From the NCBI RefSeq assembly GCF_021497885.1, contig NZ_CP046523.1:1221501-1285500 (forward strand): a DNA stretch of 64,000 nucleotides, written 5' to 3'. The DNA comes from Streptococcus oralis (lineage in GTDB: Bacteria > Bacillota > Bacilli > Lactobacillales > Streptococcaceae). Below the pieces are notes generated by a model. It was not told where the DNA came from, searched no databases, and saw only the letters and a list, made by a program, of their open reading frames with translations. This document shows positions 1 through 8,426 of the stretch, piece after piece; position 1 is the first letter of the stretch, and each line of letters opens with the position of its first letter. Both the position numbers and the translations under genes were made by a program.

Positions 1-38
1 AAAAACTTTCTGTTTTCTTCTTGATGTCCGCATCAAAA

Positions 39-65
39 AGAGAGAACCTAGTTGGTTCCCTCTCT
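39..65 (-). terminator. Intrinsic terminator after the bacteriocin ABC genes
   Basis: On the minus strand a GC-containing hairpin (arms AGAGAG-AACC on the plus strand against GGTT-CC-CTCTCT, with a two-base bulge) is followed by a run of T. It lies 35 bases past the stop of the permease gene. It could also belong to the leader of a gene beyond the left edge of the window, so it may be an attenuator rather than a simple end-of-operon terminator. Confidence 0.6.
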
Positions 66-99
66 ATGTTAGTTTTTACTTATTTTCCCTATAGGAAAG

Positions 100-1284
100 C
101 TAGGATCTATTAAAAAATTCTTTTTTCTGTGAACTTCCCCATCTTTCGATAAATAGAATCCCCACTAACAAAAGAATAATCAGGCGAGGAAGTAAGATCA
201 TCCCCATGCTCCAATTCAGATTGATATTATCAATTTGTTTAGGTAATCTTCCAGACAAAATCTCCACTGAACGCAAGTAAGTAAAGGGAATCAGATGTGC
301 AATACTCTGAAGAGGCTGGATCGTTTGAATACCAAACAATAAGCCAACAATCCCAATGAGGGAAAGAAAGAGGACAGGCATTTTTTGCTTGAAAAAGTAA
401 GCAATCAAGTAGACGACTTCCACAATGACGATAAAGGCTAAGAAAGTTAAGAGCAAGCTAGGAAATAACACATCTTGTATTTTTCCAATAGTTACCTCTT
501 GATTCGTTAAGCTATAAATCGGGTATGGATAATCTAACCGTCCAAAACCACTTATCAGACTTCCCACTAGAAAAGAAAAGCCACAAATTCCGATAAACAG
601 CACGGTTACATAGCTCACCCCAACTCCCAGAGAGGACATGGAAAATGTCACTTTTGAAAAAGGGTATAACTGAGCTGTGTCCAGATTATTTTGATATCTT
701 TCTGCGAACAGTTGTGTTAGCATAAAAATAATACCAATCACAAACAAGGTTGGGATGATAGCCTCTAAAATCCAGACAATCTGATCAATCCCGTGGGTTG
801 GAAACTCCAAAGTATGTGCTTTTATGTTTAAGGGATACAGGGCTTGGTAAATCTTTCGTTGGAGGTCAACCGCCATTTTAAAGTCAGAGCCAGAAGTCGA
901 TTCCTTCGATACAATTTCATAACTCTTTTCCTCATCTTGCCACTGCAAATAGTAGGCTTCTTTCCAGCGTCCTTCTTTTAACAAAGCCAGAATTTCTTTC
1001 TTTTGAGTCAAAAGATTTTTTTGTATGTCTAAATTTCTTTTAACACTCTGGTATTCCTCCGAGCTGGTGTCAGAGATTTGGGAGAGTTTCACTTCATTTT
1101 CATTGATGATTCTCTCTTGTTTTACAAGACGGGTTTCCAACTCGCTCTCCAAGCTGTGTGAGTTTGCAGTCTGACTATTTAAATAAAAGGTAACACCGAG
1201 TACAGATGCAAATAAAAGTAAGATAATCCAGTTTAAACGACTTTTGAAAACTTTCTTTAACAAAAATAGGCTAATATCTTTCAT
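100..1284 (-). CDS. ABC transporter permease, bacteriocin-associated membrane protein
   Basis: A 394-residue membrane protein. One transmembrane segment lies at about residues 18-36, followed by a long polar, coiled-coil-prone extracytoplasmic stretch (about 37-165). A block of about five hydrophobic helices fills 170-385. This is the layout of ABC-2-like permeases with a large external loop, as found with lactococcin 972-type bacteriocins. The start codon overlaps the stop of the ATPase gene by four bases, so the two are translationally coupled and presumably form one exporter or immunity pump. The small secreted aromatic-rich peptide gene at 1907-2182 is upstream in the same direction. Substrate and the export-versus-immunity role are inferred from context only. 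Confidence 0.75.
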   Translation of the reverse strand: MKDISLFLLKKVFKSRLNWIILLLFASVLGVTFYLNSQTANSHSLESELETRLVKQERIINENEVKLSQISDTSSEEYQSVKRNLDIQKNLLTQKKEILALLKEGRWKEAYYLQWQDEEKSYEIVSKESTSGSDFKMAVDLQRKIYQALYPLNIKAHTLEFPTHGIDQIVWILEAIIPTLFVIGIIFMLTQLFAERYQNNLDTAQLYPFSKVTFSMSSLGVGVSYVTVLFIGICGFSFLVGSLISGFGRLDYPYPIYSLTNQEVTIGKIQDVLFPSLLLTFLAFIVIVEVVYLIAYFFKQKMPVLFLSLIGIVGLLFGIQTIQPLQSIAHLIPFTYLRSVEILSGRLPKQIDNINLNWSMGMILLPRLIILLLVGILFIERWGSSQKKEFFNRS

Positions 1285-1874
1285 AACGGAACCTCTTCTA
1301 TCTGCCCCTGATGAATGGTTACGATGCTATCGCAAATCTCCATTAACTCCTCTTTGTAGTGGGAACTCAAAAGAACCAGCTGTTCTTTTCTATCGATTTG
1401 TGCCAGCCTATCAAAAAACTTCTGTCGATAGTACTCGTCTAAACCATTTGTAATCTCATCCATGAGCCAGCATTTCGCCTGACTGAGGAAATACATGGCA
1501 ATCACCAAGCGTTGCTTCATCCCTAAGGAATACTTTCGGATAGGAAGGCTGATATAGTCAGACATTTCCCAGTAATTAATTTCATCCATCAAGTTCAGTT
1601 CTGACTTCCAGATGTTTTTGATAAGACGAAGGTAGTCCATCCCACTTAAGTTTCCATCCAGCCATTCAACGCTCTCATAATAAAACAAAGAAGGAGGAGC
1701 TGCGATATGTCCACTACTAAGGGGAAGCAGCTTGCTCATAGCTCGGAATAGTGTCGTCTTTCCCGAGCCATTGATAGCAAGAAGGCCATAAATCCTACCC
1801 TTTTTAAAGATGAAATCCACATCTTGCAAGATGACTTGTCGCGTTTTTAAGGTAACATGAGTAAGAGTTATCAT
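1281..1874 (-). CDS. ABC transporter ATP-binding protein, bacteriocin-associated
   Basis: A 197-residue single-domain ABC ATPase, shorter than the usual 230 or more. The Walker A motif is INGSGKTTL at about residue 35. The signature region reads YSLGMKQRL at about 115, a common variant of LSGGQ. Walker B with its catalytic position reads CWLMDEITNGLD, and the H-loop is SSHY near residue 170. It follows the bacteriocin-like gene by about 30 bases and overlaps the permease gene by four, so the three form one minus-strand operon. It should energise export of, or self-protection against, the peptide. ATPase identity is secure; the substrate is inferred from neighbours. Confidence 0.85.
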   Translation of the reverse strand: MITLTHVTLKTRQVILQDVDFIFKKGRIYGLLAINGSGKTTLFRAMSKLLPLSSGHIAAPPSLFYYESVEWLDGNLSGMDYLRLIKNIWKSELNLMDEINYWEMSDYISLPIRKYSLGMKQRLVIAMYFLSQAKCWLMDEITNGLDEYYRQKFFDRLAQIDRKEQLVLLSSHYKEELMEICDSIVTIHQGQIEEVPL

Positions 1875-1906
1875 ATCCAGCCCTCCTTCTTCTAAACGTT
1901 TAACTA

Positions 1907-2182
1907 TTAATATCCGTAAGTATAGTAGTTTATGACCTCATAACGATCGTAATTCCAGCCAGTACCAACTTTATATTCATCGTAGCTGTCATAACGAGAC
2001 CATGACGGAATCCAAATATATTGATGGTTGTGATAGTTGGTACTATACTTCCAAACAGTATTCCAATCATACCGATAACTCTTAGTGACTGTCACAGCAG
2101 ATACACTGGACTGAAAAAGACCAATAGATAACAAACTAGCTAATAAAACGACTTTTGCTGATTTTTCATGTTTACATTGCAT
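1907..2182 (-). CDS. Lactococcin 972-like bacteriocin precursor (streptococcin type)
   Basis: A 91-residue secreted peptide. A basic start (MQCKHEKSAK) precedes a hydrophobic core and a signal peptidase-like SVSA site at about residue 29. The predicted mature part of about 62 residues has 14 Tyr, 5 Trp and no Cys. It contains a Y-S-x-N-Y-H segment recalling lactococcin 972, a Sec-exported class of non-lantibiotic bacteriocins that interferes with septum formation by binding lipid II. An ABC ATPase and a large-loop permease follow, as in known lactococcin 972 clusters. No clear Shine-Dalgarno precedes the ATG, and the transcript leader would be only about 20 bases. Family assignment rests on size, composition, motif and context. 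Confidence 0.7.
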   Translation of the reverse strand: MQCKHEKSAKVVLLASLLSIGLFQSSVSAVTVTKSYRYDWNTVWKYSTNYHNHQYIWIPSWSRYDSYDEYKVGTGWNYDRYEVINYYTYGY

Positions 2183-2197
2183 TTATATCATTACTAT

Positions 2198-2239
2198 TGA
2201 AAGCACTTTCATTATATCGTTTTTCTCAGTATTATGCAA
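2198..2239 (-). promoter_or_regulatory. Bacteriocin promoter with cre-like palindrome on the start site
   Basis: Reading the minus strand, a -35 of TTGCAT (2234-2239) and a -10 of TATAAT (2211-2216) are separated by 17 bases. Immediately downstream, the palindrome TGAAAGTGCTTTCA covers 2198-2211. It matches a CcpA cre site except for T in place of C at the centre, and it would include the transcription start at about 2204. CcpA bound there would block initiation, so catabolite repression of the bacteriocin operon is the inference. Confidence 0.6.
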
Positions 2240-2281
2240 CAGATTTTTAGTTTATTTTACTAATATATAACATTTTTCTTC

Positions 2282-4522
2282 CTAACGAACACTTTCGATT
2301 TGCCAACTATTCCATCCTTTAAAGCGAATAGCTCCGTTCTGGTCAGTGCGGTAAATCTTACTCTTGATGGTCTCTAGTCGAGTCAAGGTTTCCTGATGGG
2401 GGAGTTTCGCACGATTGTTCTTTCCAACTGATATGAGAGAAATCTCTGGGTTGAGTTTTTCTAGAAAAGCTGGATTTGATGAGGTTTTAGAACCATGTTG
2501 ACCGACTTTCAAGACATCCACCTCTAAGTCAGGATATTGCTTTAAAAGATCCTTCTCTCCCTTCTCTTTCAAGTTTCCACTGAAGAGAAAGTGCTTATCC
2601 AAGAGTTTCCCATAAAGAAGGAGGGAATCACTATGACTTCCATCTCCAATCTGCCTTGGAGATAGGACTTCTAACTGACTTCCAAAAATTGGCAAGTTCT
2701 CCCCTGCTGTCACACTGCGCACCTTGGTTTGGCTTGCTTCTAGTTCTGCTACAAATTCCTTCTGTGTCAGACTTCCTTTTGATACTAAAATTTCCCCGAC
2801 ATGGAAAGCATTGGTCACCTCTAGCAAATCACCAACATGTTCCTTGTCTGTGTTGGTCAAAATCAACTGATCAATCTTGGCTACCCCACGACTTTTAAGA
2901 TAAGGAATCACGGTTCGCTGGGCATTGCTGGTCGTCGCCTTTTCTTGCCATTTTTCGATTTTCTTATCAGATTCTGCCTTGCCTCCCACATCTATGAGAA
3001 TGGTTTTACCTGTTACATCCCGTAGGAAAATACTTTCCCCTTGCCCTACATCCAGCATGGTAATTTCATTTTCCAGTGGATACTTGGTCAAGAAAAAGAG
3101 ACCCACAATAAAGAGACTGAATCCTGCTAGTCTTTTGATGTTTTTTCTCATGTCATATACCAAGGCTAATGAAACTAAGAGAAGAATCAAAAGCCATGCA
3201 TTGGGTTGACCAAAGACCAGAGGCCTGCTTGCCAGCTGCGATACCAAGCGAATGATGTTCTCCAACCACTCAAAGACAATGTTAAACTGAGTGACTGGGT
3301 AAACAAAAGACAGAATGAATAAGATGGACAAAAGCGGCAAGAAGACCACATCAAACAGAAAGGAAAAGACAAAGGTCAAAAGGATAGACCAAGGCTGAAA
3401 TTCTGCAAAATAGAAGGATAGAATAGGCAATATTCCCAAGGAAATGACCAGACTTTCTCTTGCAACAGCCTTGAGCCCCTCCCCTTCTTTGCTAGTCATG
3501 GTCAAGATAAAAGCGTAGGCGCAGGACAAGACCCCTCCAGCTGTCAAGAAAAAGTTAGGCATGATGATAAAGAGGACAAGGACCGTCAAGGCAAAATTAT
3601 CCAAACCCTTAAGACCATGTTGGGCCAGTAACTTTTGCAAGAGACTGCGAATGACCGAAGCTGAAAATCCTGTCAGACCTGCATAGATAAGGGAAAAAGG
3701 ATAGGTCAGCCACTTCAACTTTTCTTGGGTCAAGCCCAATCGTAAGAGAAGTTTCTTAAAGGCATCCATAAAGAAGCCCACCTGCATACCCGACAAGGCA
3801 AAGAGATGGATAATTCCTAGACTAGAATAAAGTTCATTCATCTCCTCAAAGTCCGTATCCAGATGTCCTAACAGAAGACCTGTCATATAGTTGCGCATAG
3901 GGTCTGGAAAGTGCGTCTTGATCCAAACTACAGCCTTTCGACGTAAACTTGATAAATTTTCACCTATATCCCAACTGCTAACCTTTTTAAGTGACTGGAT
4001 GCTCTTGATAGTCAGTGTCTGGTAAATCCCTTGAGTTTTCAGATAGGCTTGGTAGTCAAATCCACCAAAATTCCTCTGACCTTCTGGCTCTGAAAGCTTC
4101 CCTTCTAGTTCCAAGTCATGAAGGGCTGTTAAGGCTTGAAATTGCTCTTTCTCTTCTTCGGACTGAAGTTTATAGTAAACTTGGAATGTACGGCCGTCAG
4201 CCTTGCCACGAAAGGACAGACTATCTCCATTGACTTTGATGGTATCTGGTAAAATCCTCACCTTTTCAACATAGCCAACCAAGTCTTGACTCGCTTGTGT
4301 CTGTTGCCAAGTTTGAAACAGAAACCAAAATCCAAAAACTCCACAAATCGCTAGAACTTTTCCAGCAGATTTCCAAGGAAATTGTAAAAAGAGACAGACA
4401 AGTAAAAAAACAAAACCTAGCAGTGCGAGATAGGACGCTCCAAAAATGGCATAGTAAAGCCAGAGCAACAGAAAGCTCAGATAGATTAGAGGAATAGGGA
4501 AGTTTTTAGTCCACTGTGACAT
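2282..4522 (-). CDS. comEC: ComEC competence DNA channel
   Basis: A 746-residue polytopic membrane protein that forms the channel carrying transforming single-stranded DNA across the membrane. The N-terminus has hydrophobic helices (about 10-65) and an OB-like extracytoplasmic domain. The Competence-domain membrane block (about 205-480) includes HLFALSGMQVGFF. A C-terminal metallo-beta-lactamase-like domain starts near 490 (TMLDVGQGES, LIDVGG), but its metal motif is degenerate (TNTDKEHVGD rather than HxHxDH). The length is normal for streptococci. It starts 17 bases inside the end of comEA, so both are translated from one late-competence transcript driven by the box at 5176-5183. Confidence 0.95.
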   Translation of the reverse strand: MSQWTKNFPIPLIYLSFLLLWLYYAIFGASYLALLGFVFLLVCLFLQFPWKSAGKVLAICGVFGFWFLFQTWQQTQASQDLVGYVEKVRILPDTIKVNGDSLSFRGKADGRTFQVYYKLQSEEEKEQFQALTALHDLELEGKLSEPEGQRNFGGFDYQAYLKTQGIYQTLTIKSIQSLKKVSSWDIGENLSSLRRKAVVWIKTHFPDPMRNYMTGLLLGHLDTDFEEMNELYSSLGIIHLFALSGMQVGFFMDAFKKLLLRLGLTQEKLKWLTYPFSLIYAGLTGFSASVIRSLLQKLLAQHGLKGLDNFALTVLVLFIIMPNFFLTAGGVLSCAYAFILTMTSKEGEGLKAVARESLVISLGILPILSFYFAEFQPWSILLTFVFSFLFDVVFLPLLSILFILSFVYPVTQFNIVFEWLENIIRLVSQLASRPLVFGQPNAWLLILLLVSLALVYDMRKNIKRLAGFSLFIVGLFFLTKYPLENEITMLDVGQGESIFLRDVTGKTILIDVGGKAESDKKIEKWQEKATTSNAQRTVIPYLKSRGVAKIDQLILTNTDKEHVGDLLEVTNAFHVGEILVSKGSLTQKEFVAELEASQTKVRSVTAGENLPIFGSQLEVLSPRQIGDGSHSDSLLLYGKLLDKHFLFSGNLKEKGEKDLLKQYPDLEVDVLKVGQHGSKTSSNPAFLEKLNPEISLISVGKNNRAKLPHQETLTRLETIKSKIYRTDQNGAIRFKGWNSWQIESVR

Positions 4523-5156
4523 AATCTTTTAGCTTTTCTATGGTCTTTGTGCCAATGCCAGATACTTTCTTGAGTTCATCTACTGACTTGAACTTGCCAT
4601 TTGCCTCACGATGGTCAATAATATCCTGAGCTCTTTTTCTGCCCAATCCTTTGACCTGTTTGAGTTCTTCCAGACTGGCCTTATTGAGGTTGACTTTCTT
4701 ATCTTTACTTGTAGAAGAAGACGTTCCAGAGGCGGCCTGCTGACTAGCTGCTTCTTCTCCCTTAGTTGGAACATAGACAAGAGCCTCGTCACTGACTTTC
4801 TGAGCTAGATTGAGCGACTTGCTATCTGCCTCCTCTGTCAATCCACCTGCCTTCTGAACGGCATCGTGAACTCGACTGCCAAGAGGCAAGTCATAAATCC
4901 CTGGTGATTTGACAGCACCTTTGACATCTACTGTGATTAAATCTTGCTCAGGAGATTCTTCCTTTTCTTCCTTCTTGACTTCCTTTTCAGACGATGAATC
5001 CTTTGAAACAGCTGCGACTTCAGTCTGCAAATTTGTTTCTTTGACGGGTGTTTGTGAAGTTGGCTTTAGTAGGAAAAATCCGCCGAGGGCCAAACCCAAA
5101 CCAGCACAGATAACAATGATTTTATACTCTTTGATTTTCTCGATAATTGCTTCCAT
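4506..5156 (-). CDS. comEA: ComEA competence DNA receptor
   Basis: A 216-residue membrane-anchored DNA-binding protein that captures double-stranded DNA at the cell surface and hands it to ComEC. One N-terminal transmembrane helix (about 13-30) is followed by a charged Lys/Glu-rich linker. An SLBB-type domain (about 73-132, DVKGAVKSPGIYDLP) and a Ser/Thr-rich spacer come next. The C-terminal helix-hairpin-helix pair (about 150-215) contains the LNKASLEELKQVKGLGRKRA and VSGIGTKT segments. It is the first gene of comEA-comEC, with a SigX-type box a few bases upstream. All parts look intact. Confidence 0.95.
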   Translation of the reverse strand: MEAIIEKIKEYKIIVICAGLGLALGGFFLLKPTSQTPVKETNLQTEVAAVSKDSSSEKEVKKEEKEESPEQDLITVDVKGAVKSPGIYDLPLGSRVHDAVQKAGGLTEEADSKSLNLAQKVSDEALVYVPTKGEEAASQQAASGTSSSTSKDKKVNLNKASLEELKQVKGLGRKRAQDIIDHREANGKFKSVDELKKVSGIGTKTIEKLKDYVTVD

Positions 5157-5175
5157 TTTTTCTCCTCTCTTAAAT

Positions 5176-5183
5176 TATTCGTA
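5176..5183 (-). promoter_or_regulatory. SigX (ComX) combox, TACGAATA
   Basis: The octamer TACGAATA, the consensus -10 of late competence promoters read by the alternative sigma factor ComX/SigX, lies on the minus strand 20 bases before the comEA start. A purine-rich ribosome-binding site (GAGAGGAG) lies between it and the ATG. The exact consensus and its position before comEA make this a confident call. Confidence 0.92.
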
Positions 5184-5222
5184 AGAGGAAGAAAAAAACA
5201 GCTGAAAAATCTTTTCAACTGC

Positions 5223-5792
5223 TCACTTATTTGCAAAATAGTCTTCCTTGGTCAAGACATAATGAACTCTTGTGACAATTCTCCCTGGTTCTTTATTATC
5301 CATTCTAGCATAGGGTTCTTCATGTGAAAAACGCATACCTGATTTCTCCATGACTCTTCCAGATGCAGGATTGTCCTTATCATGAAGAGCGGTCAACTTA
5401 TTCATTCCAATCTTCTCAAAAGCCAGCTCAATCACGGCACGATTGGCTTCTGTCGTCAATCCTTGATTCCAATACTTTTGGTTGATAATGTAACCAATAG
5501 CTGCTTTTTTGAGAATGGGGTCAATCTTGTGCAAATCAATGGTTCCGATAAACTGGCCGTTATCTTTTAGTTCGATTCCCCACCGTCCCAAGGGACTGGC
5601 CAAGTAAAACTGAGCGATGTTGTTCTTGGTTTCTTCTAAGCTTTGATTTGTTGGAAAAGTGTAGCGTGTATTTTCTCTATCTGAGGCATACTCAAACATA
5701 GCTTTCGCATCATCCAAGGTTACAGGTCGGAGCAATAAACGTTCCGTTTCTATAGATGGATACTGGGCAAATTTCACAAATATTGATTCCAT
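5223..5792 (-). CDS. GNAT family N-acetyltransferase, RimJ/RimL type
   Basis: A 189-residue acetyltransferase of the RimJ/RimL-like GNAT subfamily (Acetyltransf_3). The opening ETERLLLRPVTLDDA is the typical first strand. A GYIINQKYWNQGLTTEA segment at about residue 103 carries the acetyl-CoA pyrophosphate-binding loop, and VMEKSGMRF near 150 is the usual C-terminal motif. Such enzymes acetylate protein N-termini, amino acids or small amines; this one's substrate cannot be told. It stands alone between comEA and the divergent ald gene. No membrane segment or signal peptide is visible. Confidence 0.85.
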   Translation of the reverse strand: MESIFVKFAQYPSIETERLLLRPVTLDDAKAMFEYASDRENTRYTFPTNQSLEETKNNIAQFYLASPLGRWGIELKDNGQFIGTIDLHKIDPILKKAAIGYIINQKYWNQGLTTEANRAVIELAFEKIGMNKLTALHDKDNPASGRVMEKSGMRFSHEEPYARMDNKEPGRIVTRVHYVLTKEDYFANK

Positions 5793-5860
5793 ACTTTTTC
5801 CTCCATTAGAGCTTGATTCTCACTAGTCTAGCATAAATAAATTTGGATGACAAGTTTTTC

Positions 5861-5889
5861 TTGATTTTTGAAGCGGTTTCATATACAAT
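5861..5889 (+). promoter_or_regulatory. ald promoter with cre-like site in the spacer
   Basis: The -35 TTGATT (5861-5866) and the -10 TACAAT (5884-5889) are 17 bases apart. The spacer carries TTGAAGCGGTTTCA (5868-5881), one mismatch from the loose CcpA cre consensus. A repressor bound between the two boxes would exclude RNA polymerase. The ald ATG follows about 75 bases after the predicted start point. Confidence 0.5.
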
Positions 5890-5968
5890 AAAACCATCAC
5901 ATTTTTGATTTATGAACTGGAATGTGACAACCAAAACAAGACCGTCAATTGAAAGGTAGGTTATCTCT

Positions 5969-7081
5969 ATGTTAATCGGAATCCCAAAAGAAATTAAGAA
6001 CAATGAAAACCGTGTTGCCCTCACACCTGCTGGTGTTTATAGCTTAGTTAGCCGTGGTCACCGCGTCCTCATCGAAACAAATGCTGGTCTTGGTTCAGGC
6101 TTTACTGATGCTGACTATCAAAAGCAAGGTGCTGAGATTGTCGCTACTGCTGCTGAAGCTTGGGCAGCTGAGTTGGTCGTGAAAGTGAAAGAGCCATTAG
6201 CTTCTGAATATGGTTACTTGCGCGACGATTTGCTCCTCTTCACCTACTTGCACATGGCTGCTGCTCCAGAGTTAGCAGATGCCATGCTAGCAGCAAAAAC
6301 AACAGGAATTGCCTATGAGACTGTCCGTGACTCCCTAGGTCACCTACCACTCCTCGTTCCAATGAGTGAGGTTGCCGGTCGTATGGCAGTTCAAATCGGT
6401 GCTCACTTCCTCACCAAACAAGCTGGCGGCTCTGGTGTCCTACTTGGTGGTGTACCGGGTGTTCCAAAAGGAAAAGTAACCATCATCGGTGGCGGTGTCG
6501 TTGGTACACATGCTGCTCGCATCGCCTTGGGACTCGGTGCTCAAGTGACTATTTTAGATATCAGTGCGAAGCGTCTCTCAGTTCTAGAAGAAGTCTTTGG
6601 AAACCAAATTCAAACTCTTATGTCAAATTCTTTCAACATCGAAGCAAGTGTGAGAGATGCTGATGTGGTGATTGGTGCAGTTCTCATCCCTGGTGCCAAG
6701 GCACCAAAACTGGTGACAGATGAGATGGTCAAACAAATGCGTCCAGGCTCTGTCATCGTTGACGTTGCTGTTGACCAAGGTGGTGTTATCGAAACAGCTG
6801 ACCGTGTGACAACGCACGATGAACCAGTCTATGAAAAACACGGTGTTCTCCACTATGCCGTTGCCAATATCCCTGGTGCGGTTGCCCGTACTTCGACCAT
6901 TGCCCTAACCAACGTCACTCTTCCTTACATTGAAGCCTTAGCAGGAAAAGGTTTTAAGAAGGCAATCACTGAAGATCAAGGCTTACGCGAAGGAGTGACA
7001 ACTTACCAAGGCTACTTGACCAGTCTTCCAGTTGCCCAAGGGCTAGATAAGGATCACACTTCGATTGATGAACTTGTCTAA
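5969..7081 (+). CDS. ald: Alanine dehydrogenase, full length
   Basis: A 370-residue NAD-dependent L-alanine dehydrogenase, which interconverts alanine and pyruvate plus ammonia. The N-terminal [20 protein letters not shown] and the KVKEP segment (about 73) carry the substrate-binding residues. The Rossmann motif [18 protein letters not shown] is at about 174-191. The [16 protein letters not shown] stretch near 299 is conserved in the family. The length is exactly that of intact homologues, with no frameshift. As I recall, the pneumococcal copy is often disrupted, so an intact gene mildly favours a commensal species. It is monocistronic, between its own promoter and a bidirectional terminator, and faces phoH. 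Confidence 0.95.
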   Translation: MLIGIPKEIKNNENRVALTPAGVYSLVSRGHRVLIETNAGLGSGFTDADYQKQGAEIVATAAEAWAAELVVKVKEPLASEYGYLRDDLLLFTYLHMAAAPELADAMLAAKTTGIAYETVRDSLGHLPLLVPMSEVAGRMAVQIGAHFLTKQAGGSGVLLGGVPGVPKGKVTIIGGGVVGTHAARIALGLGAQVTILDISAKRLSVLEEVFGNQIQTLMSNSFNIEASVRDADVVIGAVLIPGAKAPKLVTDEMVKQMRPGSVIVDVAVDQGGVIETADRVTTHDEPVYEKHGVLHYAVANIPGAVARTSTIALTNVTLPYIEALAGKGFKKAITEDQGLREGVTTYQGYLTSLPVAQGLDKDHTSIDELV

Positions 7082-7112
7082 AAACATTAACTAATTAACA
7101 CAGATACGATAA

Positions 7113-7137
7113 AGAGCAGTTCAAATTGAACTGCTCT
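7113..7137. terminator. Bidirectional terminator between ald and phoH
   Basis: A perfect 12-bp inverted repeat (AGAGCAGTTCAA and its complement around one base) is flanked by A-runs on the left and T-runs on the right. It can therefore end transcription from both converging genes. Confidence 0.85.
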
Positions 7138-7143
7138 TTTTTG

Positions 7144-8130
7144 CTATTCTGTTTCTTGGTCCTTCTTTTCATTTTTAACTGGAGCTGGTTCATAGGCTCG
7201 GATAATTTGAGCGACAACTGGATGGCGAACCACATCCTTGGCTGAAAAATGAACAAAGTCGATCTGGTGAATGTTCTTGAGCTTTTCTTGGGCATCAATC
7301 AAACCGGACTTAACATTACGTGGCAGGTCAATCTGACTGATATCTCCATTGACAATCATCTTAGAATTAAATCCTAAACGAGTCAAGAACATCTTCATCT
7401 GCATGATGGTCGTATTTTGTGCTTCATCGAGAATGACAAAGGCATCATCCAAGGTCCGTCCACGCATGTAGGCAAGGGGCGCGATTTCGATAATTTCACG
7501 CTCCATGAGACGAGTCGTCTGGTCTTTTCCGAGAATCTGATACAAGGCATCGTAAACAGGTCGAAGGTAAGGATCTACCTTCTCCTTGAGATCACCTGGA
7601 AGAAATCCAAGACTCTCGCCTGCTTCCACTGCTGGACGAGTAAGGATAATCCGCTTGACTTGCCCACGTTTGAGGGCAGTCACTGCCAAAGTCACTGCAA
7701 GAAAAGTCTTCCCTGTCCCTGCAGGTCCGATTCCAAAGGTCACATCATGCTGTTTGACACTGTCCACATAAAGTTTTTGACCCAAGGTTTTGACACGAAT
7801 CGGTTTCCCAGTATTGTCCTTGATGATTTCTTCTTCGTAAAGGGCGACAAACTTGTCGATTTCATCGTTTTTGACCATGCTAATCGCAGTCACCACATCT
7901 GGCGTGCCAACCGTCATTCCTCGATTAACCAAAACCATCAAGGCTTGGATAACCTGACGGGCTTCCTCACAGGCAGTCTCTTCTCCCAAAACCTGGACAA
8001 TCTCCGTACGGGCATGAATCACCACATCGAGCTCTTCTTCCATTAAACGAAGATGGCGCTCATTGGATCCAAAAAGATGAAACAGGTCATCTGGATGACT
8101 CAGTTGAATGTCTATTGAATGTTCCTTCAA
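7144..8130 (-). CDS. phoH: PhoH family ATPase
   Basis: A 328-residue PhoH-type P-loop protein. The Walker A motif is GPAGTGKTFLAV at about residue 138. The conserved LTRPAVEAGESLGFLPGDLKEKVDPYLRP block follows at about 165 (shown here only in part by its key residues), and Walker B with the DEAQN motif is near 232. The family has RNA-directed ATPase/helicase-like activity, and bacterial members are linked to RNA quality control. It is the last gene of a minus-strand series running down from pyrH/frr/cvfB, and it shares the terminator at 7113-7137 with ald. Length and motifs are normal. Confidence 0.93.
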   Translation of the reverse strand: MKEHSIDIQLSHPDDLFHLFGSNERHLRLMEEELDVVIHARTEIVQVLGEETACEEARQVIQALMVLVNRGMTVGTPDVVTAISMVKNDEIDKFVALYEEEIIKDNTGKPIRVKTLGQKLYVDSVKQHDVTFGIGPAGTGKTFLAVTLAVTALKRGQVKRIILTRPAVEAGESLGFLPGDLKEKVDPYLRPVYDALYQILGKDQTTRLMEREIIEIAPLAYMRGRTLDDAFVILDEAQNTTIMQMKMFLTRLGFNSKMIVNGDISQIDLPRNVKSGLIDAQEKLKNIHQIDFVHFSAKDVVRHPVVAQIIRAYEPAPVKNEKKDQETE

Positions 8131-8210
8131 ATAAAGAACCTCTCTAATCCGTTTATTTCTTTTTATTATAGCAAAGAGAACAATAAAATACTAGCCTCAT
8201 CTCATTGTCT

Positions 8211-8426
8211 CTAGTGTTCTAAGTATTCTTGCCAGATGGCATCAAAATCTCCTAGGTTAAAAGAGAAACTGGCATGCTCCTCCAAAAAGCGACTCACCTC
8301 ATCAAAATCATCCGTGTGTTTTGGGAAGGCTGACTCCTCAAAAGCGAGGTCTGCCAAAATGGCTTTGGGACTATTACTTTTAGGATTGCGCTCAGTCATG
8401 AGCCAAGTGTAAAATGATTTTCTCAA
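8211..8426 (-). CDS. YozE family protein (UPF0346)
   Basis: A 71-residue acidic protein of the YozE/UPF0346 family; [15 protein letters not shown] and the end [11 protein letters not shown] are typical. The family adopts a small helical SAM-like fold, and its function is not established. It starts with TTG overlapping the stop of the GrpB-like gene in the four bases TTGA. A good AGGAG lies six bases upstream, which decides the start. The overlap implies translational coupling to the gene before it. Confidence 0.88.
   Translation of the reverse strand: MRKSFYTWLMTERNPKSNSPKAILADLAFEESAFPKHTDDFDEVSRFLEEHASFSFNLGDFDAIWQEYLEH

Noticed and set aside
7417..8046. 209-codon open frame on the plus strand opposite phoH
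   Set aside because: It lies entirely antisense to an intact PhoH gene with all motifs. It has no ribosome-binding site, no recognisable domain and a composition typical of antisense shadow frames.
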